From RGIG6165 sp045538835 (GTDB lineage Bacteria; Bacillota; Clostridia; Oscillospirales; Feifaniaceae): 64,000 bases of DNA. The stretch is taken from assembly GCA_045538835.1 (NCBI GenBank), contig JAZQEF010000001.1:58103-122102 (forward strand), written 5' to 3'. The notes under the pieces are model-generated. The model saw only the letters and a list, made by a program, of their open reading frames with translations, was not told where the DNA came from and did no database searches. Positions within the stretch are counted from its first letter, which is position 1; each line of letters starts with the position of its first letter. Position numbers and translations under genes: made by a program. Positions 33,957 through 42,665 of this stretch are shown here, in pieces.

Positions 33957-35105
33957 CTACTCCTTAGTGATAACAGAGTATTTTGAAATAGCAAGTATTA
34001 TACCCATTTCACAAAGTTGTAATATCAGCGCCGTTCCGCCGTAGCTGAAAAACGGAAGTGATATACCTGTGTTGGGAACAGTGTTTGTAACAACACCGAT
34101 ATTGAATATCACCTGCCAAGCAAGTTTTGCAACAAGACCTATTACAACAAGTCCCGAGAACTTATCAGGCGCTCTCATCGCAATAACTATTCCTCGCCAG
34201 ATAAGAAGCGCAAACAAAAGTATTACTATAAGTGCACCTACAAATCCAAGTTCTTCGCACCAGATGGAGAAAATAAAGTCATTCTGCGGTTCGGGAATAT
34301 ACATATGTTTCTGTCTGCTCTGTCCGAGACCGACACCGAAAAGACCGCCCGAACCTATCGCAAGCAGCGACTGAATAGTCTGATAACCCTTGCCAAGACT
34401 ATCCTTCCAAGGATCAAACCATATCTGCACACGCGACATTGTATACGGTGCTACCAAAAGCACAATTCCTACAAGTGCTACACCTGCGCCTGCAACAATG
34501 AGAAAATACCTCGGTTTTGTTCCGCCTACATACATAAGTACTGCGGCAATAAGACACAAAATAATCGTGGCTGACAAGTGCTTTTCAATAAGCACCAATC
34601 CCACTATCGGCAGCATTATGAGCCCCATCCCTATGACACCGAATTTCAGCGTTGCCATTTTCTTGGGACCGAAATTCACAATGACAAGCGACATCATAAG
34701 AACAAGCGCTATCTTACCTATCTCTGACGGCTGTACTGAAATAGGACCTACTTCAAGCCATCTTTTCGCACCGTTGCGCACTACGCCTATAAAAGGTACA
34801 AGCAAAAGAAGTACTATCGAAGCCACATAGGCAAGAGGTGTAAGTTTTTTAAGCAGTTTTATGCTGAGAAACTTACTGATGGCAAGCATCGCAATAACAC
34901 CGACAACAGAGTATATAAACTGATTTATCACATAGTGATAACTGTTTCCATACTTATAATAGGCGCTTGCATAACTCGAAGTATACATTGCTATAAGTCC
35001 CAAAAGCAGAAGCAGTATCACAATTACAAACAGATGTATATCTATTCCTGCTTTGCCGTACATACTTCTTTCATTTATTCTGTTTTTTGCATTTTTTTCA
35101 GACAT
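33957..35105 (-). CDS. ftsW: FtsW/SpoVE-type SEDS glycosyltransferase
   Basis: Polytopic peptidoglycan polymerase of the SEDS family, 382 residues with about ten helices. Landmarks are the GAKRWLEVGPISVQPSEIGK loop and the final SFFSYGGTALI-type signature. It pairs with a class B PBP; the SpoVD-like PBP four genes upstream is the likely partner. In B. subtilis the copy at this position is SpoVE (sporulation), so both names are possible. I start at ATG 35105 because GGAG lies 6 nt upstream; the ATG at 35123 overlaps mraY by four bases. Confidence 0.92.
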   Translation of the reverse strand: MSEKNAKNRINERSMYGKAGIDIHLFVIVILLLLLGLIAMYTSSYASAYYKYGNSYHYVINQFIYSVVGVIAMLAISKFLSIKLLKKLTPLAYVASIVLLLLVPFIGVVRNGAKRWLEVGPISVQPSEIGKIALVLMMSLVIVNFGPKKMATLKFGVIGMGLIMLPIVGLVLIEKHLSATIILCLIAAVLMYVGGTKPRYFLIVAGAGVALVGIVLLVAPYTMSRVQIWFDPWKDSLGKGYQTIQSLLAIGSGGLFGVGLGQSRQKHMYIPEPQNDFIFSIWCEELGFVGALIVILLFALLIWRGIVIAMRAPDKFSGLVVIGLVAKLAWQVIFNIGVVTNTVPNTGISLPFFSYGGTALILQLCEMGIILAISKYSVITKE

Positions 35106-35119
35106 ATTCCTCTCCGAAA

Positions 35120-36106
35120 TCAAACAGACATATAGTTAATAAAACCTATAACGCCTATTACCGACATAACAGCCGTTATAGTTGTAAAGACTGCAACAAT
35201 TTTATTTTCATTCCAACCGCTGAGTTCAAAATGATGGTGTATCGGTGACATCTTAAACAGTCTTTTTCCGTGTGTAGCCTTAAAATAAAGCACTTGAAGG
35301 CTGACAGAAACTGTTTCTACCGTATACATAAAACCTACAAAAAGGAACAATATCGGAACATTCATCTCAAATACACAGGCTGCGATAAAACCGCCGAGAA
35401 AGAGCGAGCCCGTATCTCCCATAAATACTTTTGCAGGATTTTTATTAAATACAAGAAATCCGCAAAGTGATGCCGCAAGCACTATCATGCAAAGTGCAAC
35501 ACTCTTCTGACCGACAATGAAAGCAAATACCGTAAGTCCAATCAAAGAGGCTATTGTAACGCTCGTTGCAAGCCCGTCTATTCCGTCAGTAAGATTTACC
35601 GCATTTACCATAGCTGTTATCGCAAAGAGAGCAAACACATAATAGAATATACCAAGTTTTATTCTCAGTCCTACAAACGGAATATAAAGTTCAGTACTTA
35701 TATCTCCGCTGATAGTTATAGATGCAAGAAACGCCACAGTACATATTATCTGTAAGATCATTTTCTGCTTTGATGTCAAACCGAGATTGCGCTTCTTTAC
35801 AACTTTTATATAATCATCTGCAAAACCTACTATACCGAAAGAAAGTGCTGTTGCCATAATGACAAACGCCTTGTTTCTGTCGGAGAATGCCGCCGCACCG
35901 CAAAGTGCTGCAATGACCGCAGGAATTATAAATATAATACCTCCCATTGTAGGTGTTCCCGATTTTGACTTATGCCACTTCGGTCCTTCTTCCCTGATAC
36001 TCTGACCGAATTTAAGTCTGTGTAAAAACGGTATCATTACCTTTGCGAGTATGATTGCAAATACAAAGGCTAATACTGCCGGAATAAAATACTGTATCTT
36101 TTCCAT
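35120..36106 (-). CDS. mraY: Phospho-N-acetylmuramoyl-pentapeptide transferase
   Basis: Makes lipid I from UDP-MurNAc-pentapeptide and undecaprenyl phosphate in the membrane. 328 residues with about ten helices. The catalytic Asp pair is in GFADDYIKV near residue 96, NLTDGIDGLAT near residue 174 is the NDD region, FMGDTGSLFLGG is next, and the loop MSPIHHHFELSGW carries the HHH motif. GGAGG lies before ATG 36106, 2 nt after murE. It follows murE directly; murF, which normally intervenes, is absent. Confidence 0.97.
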   Translation of the reverse strand: MEKIQYFIPAVLAFVFAIILAKVMIPFLHRLKFGQSIREEGPKWHKSKSGTPTMGGIIFIIPAVIAALCGAAAFSDRNKAFVIMATALSFGIVGFADDYIKVVKKRNLGLTSKQKMILQIICTVAFLASITISGDISTELYIPFVGLRIKLGIFYYVFALFAITAMVNAVNLTDGIDGLATSVTIASLIGLTVFAFIVGQKSVALCMIVLAASLCGFLVFNKNPAKVFMGDTGSLFLGGFIAACVFEMNVPILFLFVGFMYTVETVSVSLQVLYFKATHGKRLFKMSPIHHHFELSGWNENKIVAVFTTITAVMSVIGVIGFINYMSV

Positions 36107-36108
36107 TA

Positions 36109-37548
36109 TTACGCCTCCGTATTCTTGTAGATATCAGCAATAACTTCACGCTCGTCAAAATGTATAGTCTTATCAGCAAGTATCTGATATGTTTCATGAC
36201 CTTTTCCTGCAAGAACGATAATGTCGTCTTTCCTTGCATTATTTATCGCGTATTCAATCGCTTCTTTTCTGTTTGCTATAACGACATACGGTGTATCCAT
36301 ATCCGTGACACCTGCCATTATGTCTTTAATTATCTCATCGGGATCTTCACTTCTCGGATTATCAGATGTAACTATGCAGAAATCAGCAAGTGAAAATGCC
36401 GCGCGTCCCATTTTAGGGCGTTTTGTACGGTCCCTGTCACCGCCGCAACCGAAAAGCACTACTACACGGCCTTTTGACACTTCACGAACGGTGGAAAGTA
36501 CGTTTTCAATAGCATCGGGAGTGTGCGCATAGTCAATAAGTACAGTATAATCGCCTTTTGTCGGAACAACTTCTACTCTACCCTTTACGCCATTACTTTC
36601 GGATATGGCAGAAACTATTTTTTCCACTGGAATACCAAGTTCACTGCATGCAGCAATAACACCGAGCGAATTATACACCGTAAACTTGCCGGGAATATTC
36701 ATTTTGACCTCATATCCGCCGCAAGGAGTAATCATATGATAATTAACTCCCGTGGGTTCAAAAGCGGTATTATCGGCAAAATAAGCCGCCTTGCTGTTCT
36801 TGGCAGAGTATGTGATTTTTTTGCAAGTAACTATCTCCAGCATTTTTTCAGCATAATCATCATCAAGATTGAAAATGCCTACTTTTGATACAGAAAACAG
36901 TTTTGCCTTTGCCTGCATATAGTTTTCCATTGTCTTGTGATAATCAAGATGGTCCTGTGTGAGATTTGTAAATATGCCCACTTCAAATTCAAGACCTGCA
37001 ACACGTTCCTGTGCAAGTGAATGCGAAGAAACTTCCATTACTGCATAATCCACTTTTTCATCGGCAAATATTTTAAACAACTGCTGTAACTGTAATGGTT
37101 CAGGCGTGGTATAACTTGTTTCCATCACCCTGTCCCCGACCATATTCTGTATTGTACCAATAAGTCCCACTTTATAACCGCACGCTTCAAGAACATGCTT
37201 GATAAGATATGTCGATGTGGTTTTTCCGTTAGTCCCTGTGACGCCTATAAGTTTAAACTTTTTTGATGGATTGCCGTAGAAGTTACCGCACATAAGTGCA
37301 AGTGCCCTTCTCGTATCTTTGACAAACACAGAATTAGGATAACCCTCTTTCTCAACGACTGCGCATTTAGCACCATTTGAAAGGGCATCCTGCACAAATT
37401 TATGCGCATCTGTTCCGACACCTGATATTGCGACAAATACACATCCTTCTGTCACCTTTCTGCTGTCGTAAACTATTTCGGTTACATCTATGTCACCGAC
37501 ATCATTTTTTATTATGTCAACATTACTTAAAAGTTCTGAGAGTCTCAT
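36109..37548 (-). CDS. murE: UDP-MurNAc-tripeptide synthetase (meso-DAP ligase)
   Basis: Adds the third amino acid to UDP-MurNAc-L-Ala-D-Glu. 479 residues with the Mur ATP loop GVTGTNGKTTSTYL near residue 110 and the C-terminal substrate motif DNPRSEDP, whose DNPR marks meso-diaminopimelate rather than lysine use. Cytoplasmic. GGAGG lies before ATG 37548. It is placed between the PBP and mraY. The specificity call follows from family knowledge. Confidence 0.96.
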   Translation of the reverse strand: MRLSELLSNVDIIKNDVGDIDVTEIVYDSRKVTEGCVFVAISGVGTDAHKFVQDALSNGAKCAVVEKEGYPNSVFVKDTRRALALMCGNFYGNPSKKFKLIGVTGTNGKTTSTYLIKHVLEACGYKVGLIGTIQNMVGDRVMETSYTTPEPLQLQQLFKIFADEKVDYAVMEVSSHSLAQERVAGLEFEVGIFTNLTQDHLDYHKTMENYMQAKAKLFSVSKVGIFNLDDDYAEKMLEIVTCKKITYSAKNSKAAYFADNTAFEPTGVNYHMITPCGGYEVKMNIPGKFTVYNSLGVIAACSELGIPVEKIVSAISESNGVKGRVEVVPTKGDYTVLIDYAHTPDAIENVLSTVREVSKGRVVVLFGCGGDRDRTKRPKMGRAAFSLADFCIVTSDNPRSEDPDEIIKDIMAGVTDMDTPYVVIANRKEAIEYAINNARKDDIIVLAGKGHETYQILADKTIHFDEREVIADIYKNTEA

Positions 37549-37568
37549 TCTTTCCCTCCGTTTTCAAA

Positions 37569-39794
37569 CTAATCGTCCCTGATGTTGGGATTATAGAACG
37601 TAACTGTAATTACAGATCCTTTTTCAACCTCTGTACCTGTTGCAACGGACTGCGAGATTGCAATGGCATCTGATGCATCCATATAGTTGCCGTTGAGTTG
37701 GATATTAAGCGTAGATGAATTCAGAAGTGATGTTGCCTGGCTTACCGTAAGTCCCGTAAGATCAGGAACACTTACACGCTGCAAAGCGCTGTCATCTGTA
37801 TAAAGAACTAACAAACCGCCACTGTTCAGACTTGAACCGCTTCTGGGCATCTGAGAGTTAACCGTCGTACCGTTTCCTATTATCCTTAGAGTATATCCCG
37901 CAGTTTTCGCTGTACTCTGAGCCTGTTCAACGGTCATACCCGTATAGTTTTCAACCGTATGCGCCATACTTGCAAGTTCTTCCGCAGTATATTCGGGGGT
38001 TATACCAAGATAAGGCAATGCGGCTTCAAGAATGTTTCTTACAACAGGGCCTGCCTGAGCACCGCCCGAAACCGTAGGTGTATCGGGTTCATCAAGAATT
38101 ACAAGAACTGCTATCTGCGGATCATCCGAAGGTGCGATGCCCATAAAAGATACTGCATATGCAGTTGTATTACCGAATTCATCTGCCTGGTCTCTCTTTT
38201 CGGATGTGGCCGTTTTTCCGCCGACACGGTATCCTTTTATATATGCATTTTTACCCGTACCGTCCTCAACAACGTGTTCCATCATCTTTGCTATCGTTTC
38301 AGATGTTTCTTCTGAAATTACCTGGCGTTTCACTGTCGTTCCGACAGATTTTATAACATTACCTTCTGTATCTCTTATTTCTTTTACAAGATGCGGCTCA
38401 AGCAGGTTTCCGCCGTTAACTGCCGCAGATATTGCCGTTATCATCTGAATAGGCGTAACTTTGAATGTCTGACCGAAAGACGCAACTGCAAGTGTTATCG
38501 GATTTTCGATGACTGTTCTGTCATGAAGAATGGAGGAACTTTCACCGTTTAAGTCAATACCTGTTTTTTCCCTGAAACCGAATGCAGTCATATAATTGTA
38601 AAATGACGGTGATCCGATCTGTGAAGATATTGCCATAAATGCGCAGTTGCAGGAATTGTCAAGTGCCTCCTGAAAAGACTGATGTCCGTGACCTGCCGTT
38701 TTCCAACACTTGATGGTGGTTCCGTTGACTACAGTCCTTCCCGCACAGTCAAACGAATTGGAAAGTGAAACCGTTCCGTCTTCAAGCGCCATAGATGAAG
38801 TGATGACCTTGAATACCGAACCCGGTTCATATGTATCGCTTATTGCTTTATTTCTCCACATCTTCTGCCACGCTTCAAGTTGTGCTGCGGAATACTCTTC
38901 GCCGCTGAGCGTTGCAAGATATGCAAGATCCGCTTCATCGGTTATCGTTCTTGGATTATTGAGATCATAGTCGGGTTTAGTAGACATTGCAAGTATCTCG
39001 CCCGTATTAACATCCATCACTATTGCCGTTGCTTTATTCATAACATTTGCATCAACAAGAGCCTGTTCGAGGTATTTGTCAGTATAGTACTGTATTGTCG
39101 AATCTATCGTCAAGACAAGATCGTATCCGTCTTCACTCTCTACATAAGTTTCGTACTCATAAGGAAGTTCGCTTCCCACGGCATCTTTTGCCGTAACCAC
39201 TCTGCCGCTGGTACCTTTAAGAACATCATTATAATATGCTTCTATTCCCTCAATACCGTCACCGTCGACATTACAAAAGCCGATAACAGTAGATGCAAGT
39301 GAGCCATTGGGATAATACCTCTTTGTATCCTCCACAAGAATTATCGCATCTGTATCAAGTTCTATCTTTAATTTTCTTACCGCTTCTGCTTCTTCTTCAG
39401 TCACCGTTCTTTTTATCAACTGATAAAAAGTATTAGCCTGTGTTTTTTTATAAACAGTATCGTAGTCAAGTCCAAGTATCTCCGAGAGTTCTGTTGCAAT
39501 AGCCACAGCCTCGGTATCATCATTTTTATTTATAGCTTTCGGATTGATAGTTACAGTTTCAGCAGTAGCACTGACAGCAAGTTCATTACCGTTTCTGTCA
39601 AGAATAGTGCCGCGTTTGGCATTTATTACGGAATCACTTGTCTGCTGATTGATGGCCATTGATTCATATTTTTCATGACCTATAACCGAAATATTGAAGA
39701 TGCTGAAAACAAGTATAGGTAAGCATATAAAAATGAAAAGAAACATCATTTGTTTCATTCTTTTCTTTTGTTTTGCCGGAATACCCTTAGCCAT
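37569..39794 (-). CDS. SpoVD/PBP2B-like class B penicillin-binding protein with PASTA domains
   Basis: 741 residues: one membrane helix (about 18-40), a PBP dimerisation domain, a transpeptidase domain and two C-terminal PASTA domains (about 615-740). Active-site motifs are GSVFK (SxxK) and SCN (SxN). The third motif reads GGKTATS, so KTA replaces KTG. Two PASTA domains with this position downstream of ftsL match SpoVD or PBP2B, partners of a SEDS protein for septal or cortex peptidoglycan. I start at ATG 39794, with AGGCGG about 8 nt upstream. A hairpin precedes the gene, so it may have its own control. Confidence 0.92.
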   Translation of the reverse strand: MAKGIPAKQKKRMKQMMFLFIFICLPILVFSIFNISVIGHEKYESMAINQQTSDSVINAKRGTILDRNGNELAVSATAETVTINPKAINKNDDTEAVAIATELSEILGLDYDTVYKKTQANTFYQLIKRTVTEEEAEAVRKLKIELDTDAIILVEDTKRYYPNGSLASTVIGFCNVDGDGIEGIEAYYNDVLKGTSGRVVTAKDAVGSELPYEYETYVESEDGYDLVLTIDSTIQYYTDKYLEQALVDANVMNKATAIVMDVNTGEILAMSTKPDYDLNNPRTITDEADLAYLATLSGEEYSAAQLEAWQKMWRNKAISDTYEPGSVFKVITSSMALEDGTVSLSNSFDCAGRTVVNGTTIKCWKTAGHGHQSFQEALDNSCNCAFMAISSQIGSPSFYNYMTAFGFREKTGIDLNGESSSILHDRTVIENPITLAVASFGQTFKVTPIQMITAISAAVNGGNLLEPHLVKEIRDTEGNVIKSVGTTVKRQVISEETSETIAKMMEHVVEDGTGKNAYIKGYRVGGKTATSEKRDQADEFGNTTAYAVSFMGIAPSDDPQIAVLVILDEPDTPTVSGGAQAGPVVRNILEAALPYLGITPEYTAEELASMAHTVENYTGMTVEQAQSTAKTAGYTLRIIGNGTTVNSQMPRSGSSLNSGGLLVLYTDDSALQRVSVPDLTGLTVSQATSLLNSSTLNIQLNGNYMDASDAIAISQSVATGTEVEKGSVITVTFYNPNIRDD

Positions 39795-39830
39795 TAAAAT
39801 CACCGCCTATACTATAATATAACTGCAAAA

Positions 39831-39858
39831 TGAGAGTTTAGAATAATCTACACTCTCA
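39831..39858 (-). terminator. Hairpin (attenuator-like) between ftsL and the PBP gene
   Basis: On the minus strand TGAGAGT pairs with ACTCTCA, with an inner TAGA/TCTA pairing, followed by TTTTGC. It would reduce read-through from mraZ-rsmH-ftsL into the murein genes. Confidence 0.5.
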
Positions 39859-39891
39859 CTTTTTAGACTTTACTATATAATTGTACTATAT

Positions 39892-40368
39892 TTATTTATA
39901 AAAAGAAATATCTACAAACAAATTTGAGAAAAAAGTTTCAATGGCATTTTCATCCTTTAACACTTCCGCCTCATCTTCGCCCATAAGACTTATGTATTGA
40001 ATGTCATCCTGATCAGCCTTTACCATACCGTATGTGTTTATAGCCGTCTCTTCTATAGCAGCAAGATTTATCTTTGATTCGAGCTGAACACTGAGTTTGT
40101 CCGACTCTTCAAGAAGAGCAGTATATTCTTTTTTTGCAGAACTCACCTGTGTTGTAAGTTCATTGAGAGTTGAATGACTGCCTATTAACACCACAAAAAG
40201 CGCTGATATTATAATTGCGAGCACAATGTTTGATGCCGCATTTTTTCTTGCATATACAGATTTTCTGTTGTGCGCAACGACCATAGTGTCACGCGTTGCG
40301 CCGCTCTTAACGGCAGGATCAAACATATTTAAATCATATGCTGTGCTGTCATTTCTGTAACTGCTCAT
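39892..40368 (-). CDS. FtsL-like septum formation protein
   Basis: 158-residue bitopic protein: a disordered cytoplasmic head of about 45 residues, a membrane helix (about 47-65), then a periplasmic-side coiled coil (LNELTTQVSSAKKEYTALLE onward) with Leu/Ile heptads. Size, topology and position between rsmH and the class B PBP identify it as FtsL; the sequence itself is poorly conserved in this family. It probably pairs with a DivIC-type partner encoded elsewhere and with FtsQ/DivIB. AAGGAG precedes ATG 40368. Confidence 0.75.
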   Translation of the reverse strand: MSSYRNDSTAYDLNMFDPAVKSGATRDTMVVAHNRKSVYARKNAASNIVLAIIISALFVVLIGSHSTLNELTTQVSSAKKEYTALLEESDKLSVQLESKINLAAIEETAINTYGMVKADQDDIQYISLMGEDEAEVLKDENAIETFFSNLFVDISFYK

Positions 40369-40380
40369 CTTTAATCTCCT

Positions 40381-41316
40381 TTAAAGTTTTTCACATATCC
40401 TGAGTTTTGCGCTGGCAGAGCGCGAATTTCTTTCAAGTTCCTCATCAGTAGGCAAAATCGGTTTTTTAGTAAGAATTTTAACCTTCGGCTTATTACCGCA
40501 TACGCATATCGGAAATTCTCTCGGACAGGTACATCCCTGCGCCGCTTTAGCATATGCATTTTTTACTATTCTGTCCTCAAGCGAATGGAAAGTGATTATC
40601 ACAAGTCTGCCGCCGGGTTTTAACATGCTTATTGCATCATTGACCGTGTCTTCAATAACCGCAAGTTCGTTATTTACTTCTATGCGGATCGCCTGAAAAC
40701 TTCTTTTTGCCGGATGACCGTCTCTCAGCGCCTTTGCAGGCATCGAGTTTCTGATTATCTCCACAAGTTCATCTGTGGTCTCAATTTCTTTTTCTGCTCT
40801 TTTTTTGCAGATGTTTGCCGCTATCTGTCTTGAGTATCTTTCTTCGCCGTACTCGTACAATATGCGCACAAGTTCTTTTTCTGAATATCGGTTGACTACT
40901 TCCTTGGCCGACATTCCCTCTCCCCCGGACATTCGCATATCCAAGGGAGAAGAAAAGCGGTAGGAAAAGCCTCTGTCTGAATCATCAAGTTGGAATGAAG
41001 AAACTCCCAAATCAAGAAGCATACCGTCTATCTCTTCGATTCCAAGTTCATTCAACACGCTTTTAACGTTTGAATAATTACTGTTTATGTATGTAACTTT
41101 ATCGCCGTATTGTGCAAGGCGTTCTTTTGCTCTGCCTATGGCATATTTATCGCGGTCGATACCTATAAGCCTGCCATCCTGTGACAATTTTTCGCATATA
41201 AGAGAGGAATGTCCTGCGCCTCCAAGTGTCCCGTCGACATAAATGCCGTCGGGTTTTATATCAAGACCGTCAATGCATTCATTTGCCAATACGGGAATAT
41301 GTATTAATTCACTCAT
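40381..41316 (-). CDS. rsmH: 16S rRNA (cytosine(1402)-N4)-methyltransferase
   Basis: Methylates N4 of C1402 in the ribosomal P site using S-adenosylmethionine. 311 residues with HIPVLANECIDGL at the start, the SAM loop DGTLGGAGHS near residue 30, GMLLDLGVSSFQLDDSDRGFSYR, and late HSLEDRIVKNAYA. It lies 3 nt after mraZ and just before ftsL, the universal mraZ-rsmH-ftsL order. AGGA precedes the ATG at 41316 with a spacing of about 9. Confidence 0.97.
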   Translation of the reverse strand: MSELIHIPVLANECIDGLDIKPDGIYVDGTLGGAGHSSLICEKLSQDGRLIGIDRDKYAIGRAKERLAQYGDKVTYINSNYSNVKSVLNELGIEEIDGMLLDLGVSSFQLDDSDRGFSYRFSSPLDMRMSGGEGMSAKEVVNRYSEKELVRILYEYGEERYSRQIAANICKKRAEKEIETTDELVEIIRNSMPAKALRDGHPAKRSFQAIRIEVNNELAVIEDTVNDAISMLKPGGRLVIITFHSLEDRIVKNAYAKAAQGCTCPREFPICVCGNKPKVKILTKKPILPTDEELERNSRSASAKLRICEKL

Positions 41317-41319
41317 CTT

Positions 41320-41730
41320 TTAAAATCCTAATTCAAGCATTGCTGCTTCAATTTCATCGTTGGTGGGTTCCTGTTTAATTAAGTTTTCAGCACTCCATAT
41401 TTCCGCCTTGTTTCCTGCGCCTGTTATATAAACTTCTTTCTGAAGTCCTGCATACTCTCGCAGATGTGACGGAATTATTACTCTTCCCTGCGAATCTGTA
41501 GTGACTTCTTCAGCATTAGAAAGGAAAAATCTTCTTATTTTTCTTCCCTGTGCTTCAGGAAGTTCTCCAAGCGCTTTTTCTCTGATTTTCCATTCGTCAA
41601 GCGGATAAACTGAAATACAGTTATCAAGCCCCTGGGTTAAAATGAATGTTTCTCCAAGACTGTCACGGAATTTGTTAGGAATTATGATACGACCTTTGGC
41701 GTCTATATTATGTTTTGACTTGCCTATCAT
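41320..41730 (-). CDS. mraZ: MraZ transcriptional regulator
   Basis: 136-residue protein with two SpoVT/AbrB-like swapped-hairpin repeats: IGKSKHNIDAKGRIIIPNKFR and the second near TTDSQGRVIIPSHLREYAG. MraZ forms ring oligomers that bind repeated TGG-type boxes in its own promoter and controls the dcw operon. I start at ATG 41730, with GGAG 8 nt upstream; the longer frame overlaps the ribosome site. Tandem boxes and a sigma-A promoter directly upstream (41750-41824) suggest autoregulation. Confidence 0.95.
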   Translation of the reverse strand: MIGKSKHNIDAKGRIIIPNKFRDSLGETFILTQGLDNCISVYPLDEWKIREKALGELPEAQGRKIRRFFLSNAEEVTTDSQGRVIIPSHLREYAGLQKEVYITGAGNKAEIWSAENLIKQEPTNDEIEAAMLELGF

Positions 41731-41749
41731 ATCATCATCTCCTTTCAAA

Positions 41750-41787
41750 TCACCACTTTATGTAACAATTCACCACTTTTCACCTTA
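41750..41787 (-). promoter_or_regulatory. Putative MraZ operator (tandem AAAGTGGTGA boxes)
   Basis: Read on the minus strand, AAAGTGGTGA occurs at 41779-41770 and 41759-41750, exactly 20 bp apart, and a partial box TAAGGTGA is at 41787-41780, one 10-bp turn further up. The boxes lie just downstream of the -10 of the mraZ promoter, over the likely transcription start and leader. They resemble the AAAGTGG repeats bound by MraZ in mollicutes. Confidence 0.7.
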
Positions 41788-41795
41788 CTGACTCC

Positions 41796-41824
41796 ATTTT
41801 AAAGATGATTTTTTCCAAAATCAA
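41796..41824 (-). promoter_or_regulatory. Putative sigma-A promoter of the mraZ-rsmH-ftsL unit
   Basis: TTGATT (41824-41819) and TAAAAT (41801-41796) are separated by 17 nt on the minus strand, immediately upstream of the MraZ-type boxes. Confidence 0.65.
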
Positions 41825-41956
41825 CTGTTTTTACATAAAAAGTAGATCATTTGAATAAACTTTTTTTCAAAAAATGTGAAAACATATGTTCTTCACACAA
41901 TATGTTGTGATGTTCGGAAAGCATATGTAAATATGTTCTGTTTTTACGTAAAAAAA

Positions 41957-41983
41957 GACGGTACTGCTCGCTGCAATACCGTC
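41957..41983 (-). terminator. Terminator after the coiled-coil gene
   Basis: On the minus strand GACGGTA pairs with TACCGTC and an inner TGC/GCA forms the top; a run of seven T follows. It is 14 nt beyond the stop codon. Confidence 0.85.
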
Positions 41984-41997
41984 CATAAAAAGTATTT

Positions 41998-42654
41998 TTA
42001 TTTTATTGTGAAATCATTTCTTATCTGGCTGTGAACATCTTTAATTTCTTTTGCTGTATTTGCCATAAGTTCATACATACGGGTAAGTATCTGTTCACTA
42101 TATTCATTTGTTGCACCTGCAAGATTTGCCGCTGCAAACTCAATATTCTGCTTTATCTCTGCCGCACGTGCATTGGCATTATTTATAGTTGTTGTCGAAT
42201 ACTCGTCAGCCTGAAGTCTGAGCTGCTGCGCAGCCTCCTGCGTCTGTCTCATAATTTCTTCTGCCTGTATCTTTGCTGAATTGATACATTCATTTGCGCG
42301 TGCATTTGCCGCATTTTCAAGAGCCTCTGCATCCTTTTTGGCTTCGGCTATCATTGCAGCAGCTTTTTCCTGTGCGCCTTTTGTTATCTCATCACGGCTG
42401 ACAAGAAACTTTGCTTTTTCCTCTGCATTCTTCATGATGACATCCGCTTCTCTGCGAGCATCGCCGAGTATGTCATTTCTGTCCTTAACTATTGCCTCTG
42501 CCTGCTTGAATTCAACTGGAAGCGCATCCTTCATGTCAGAGAGTATCTCCTGCATAAAGATCGAATCTACGAGAATTTTACCGTTTGAAAGCGGCACCTT
42601 GAAACTTTCTTCAAAAAGTTTTTCAAGTTGTTCCATATACTCGTATGTTTTCAT
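41998..42654 (-). CDS. Coiled-coil protein downstream of coaD (V-ATPase subunit H-like)
   Basis: 218 residues, almost all helical and rich in Ala, Glu, Lys and Asn; long heptad stretches span about residues 45-190 (for example ADVIMKNAEEKAKFLV and IAEAKKDAEALENAANARAN). No membrane helix or catalytic motif is visible. The pattern resembles F/V-type ATPase peripheral-stalk or DivIVA-like proteins, which share only the coiled-coil character, so no function can be assigned. It lies 11 nt after coaD with a ribosome site before ATG 42654, in the unit rsmD-coaD-this gene, a clostridial arrangement. Confidence 0.7.
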   Translation of the reverse strand: MKTYEYMEQLEKLFEESFKVPLSNGKILVDSIFMQEILSDMKDALPVEFKQAEAIVKDRNDILGDARREADVIMKNAEEKAKFLVSRDEITKGAQEKAAAMIAEAKKDAEALENAANARANECINSAKIQAEEIMRQTQEAAQQLRLQADEYSTTTINNANARAAEIKQNIEFAAANLAGATNEYSEQILTRMYELMANTAKEIKDVHSQIRNDFTIK

Positions 42655-42665
42655 AATATTTCCCT

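Noticed and set aside
41840..41950. Palindromic CACACAATATGTTGTG-like and repeated CATATG elements above the mraZ promoter
   Set aside because: Imperfect and in A/T-rich DNA; no known regulator matches, so no feature is claimed.
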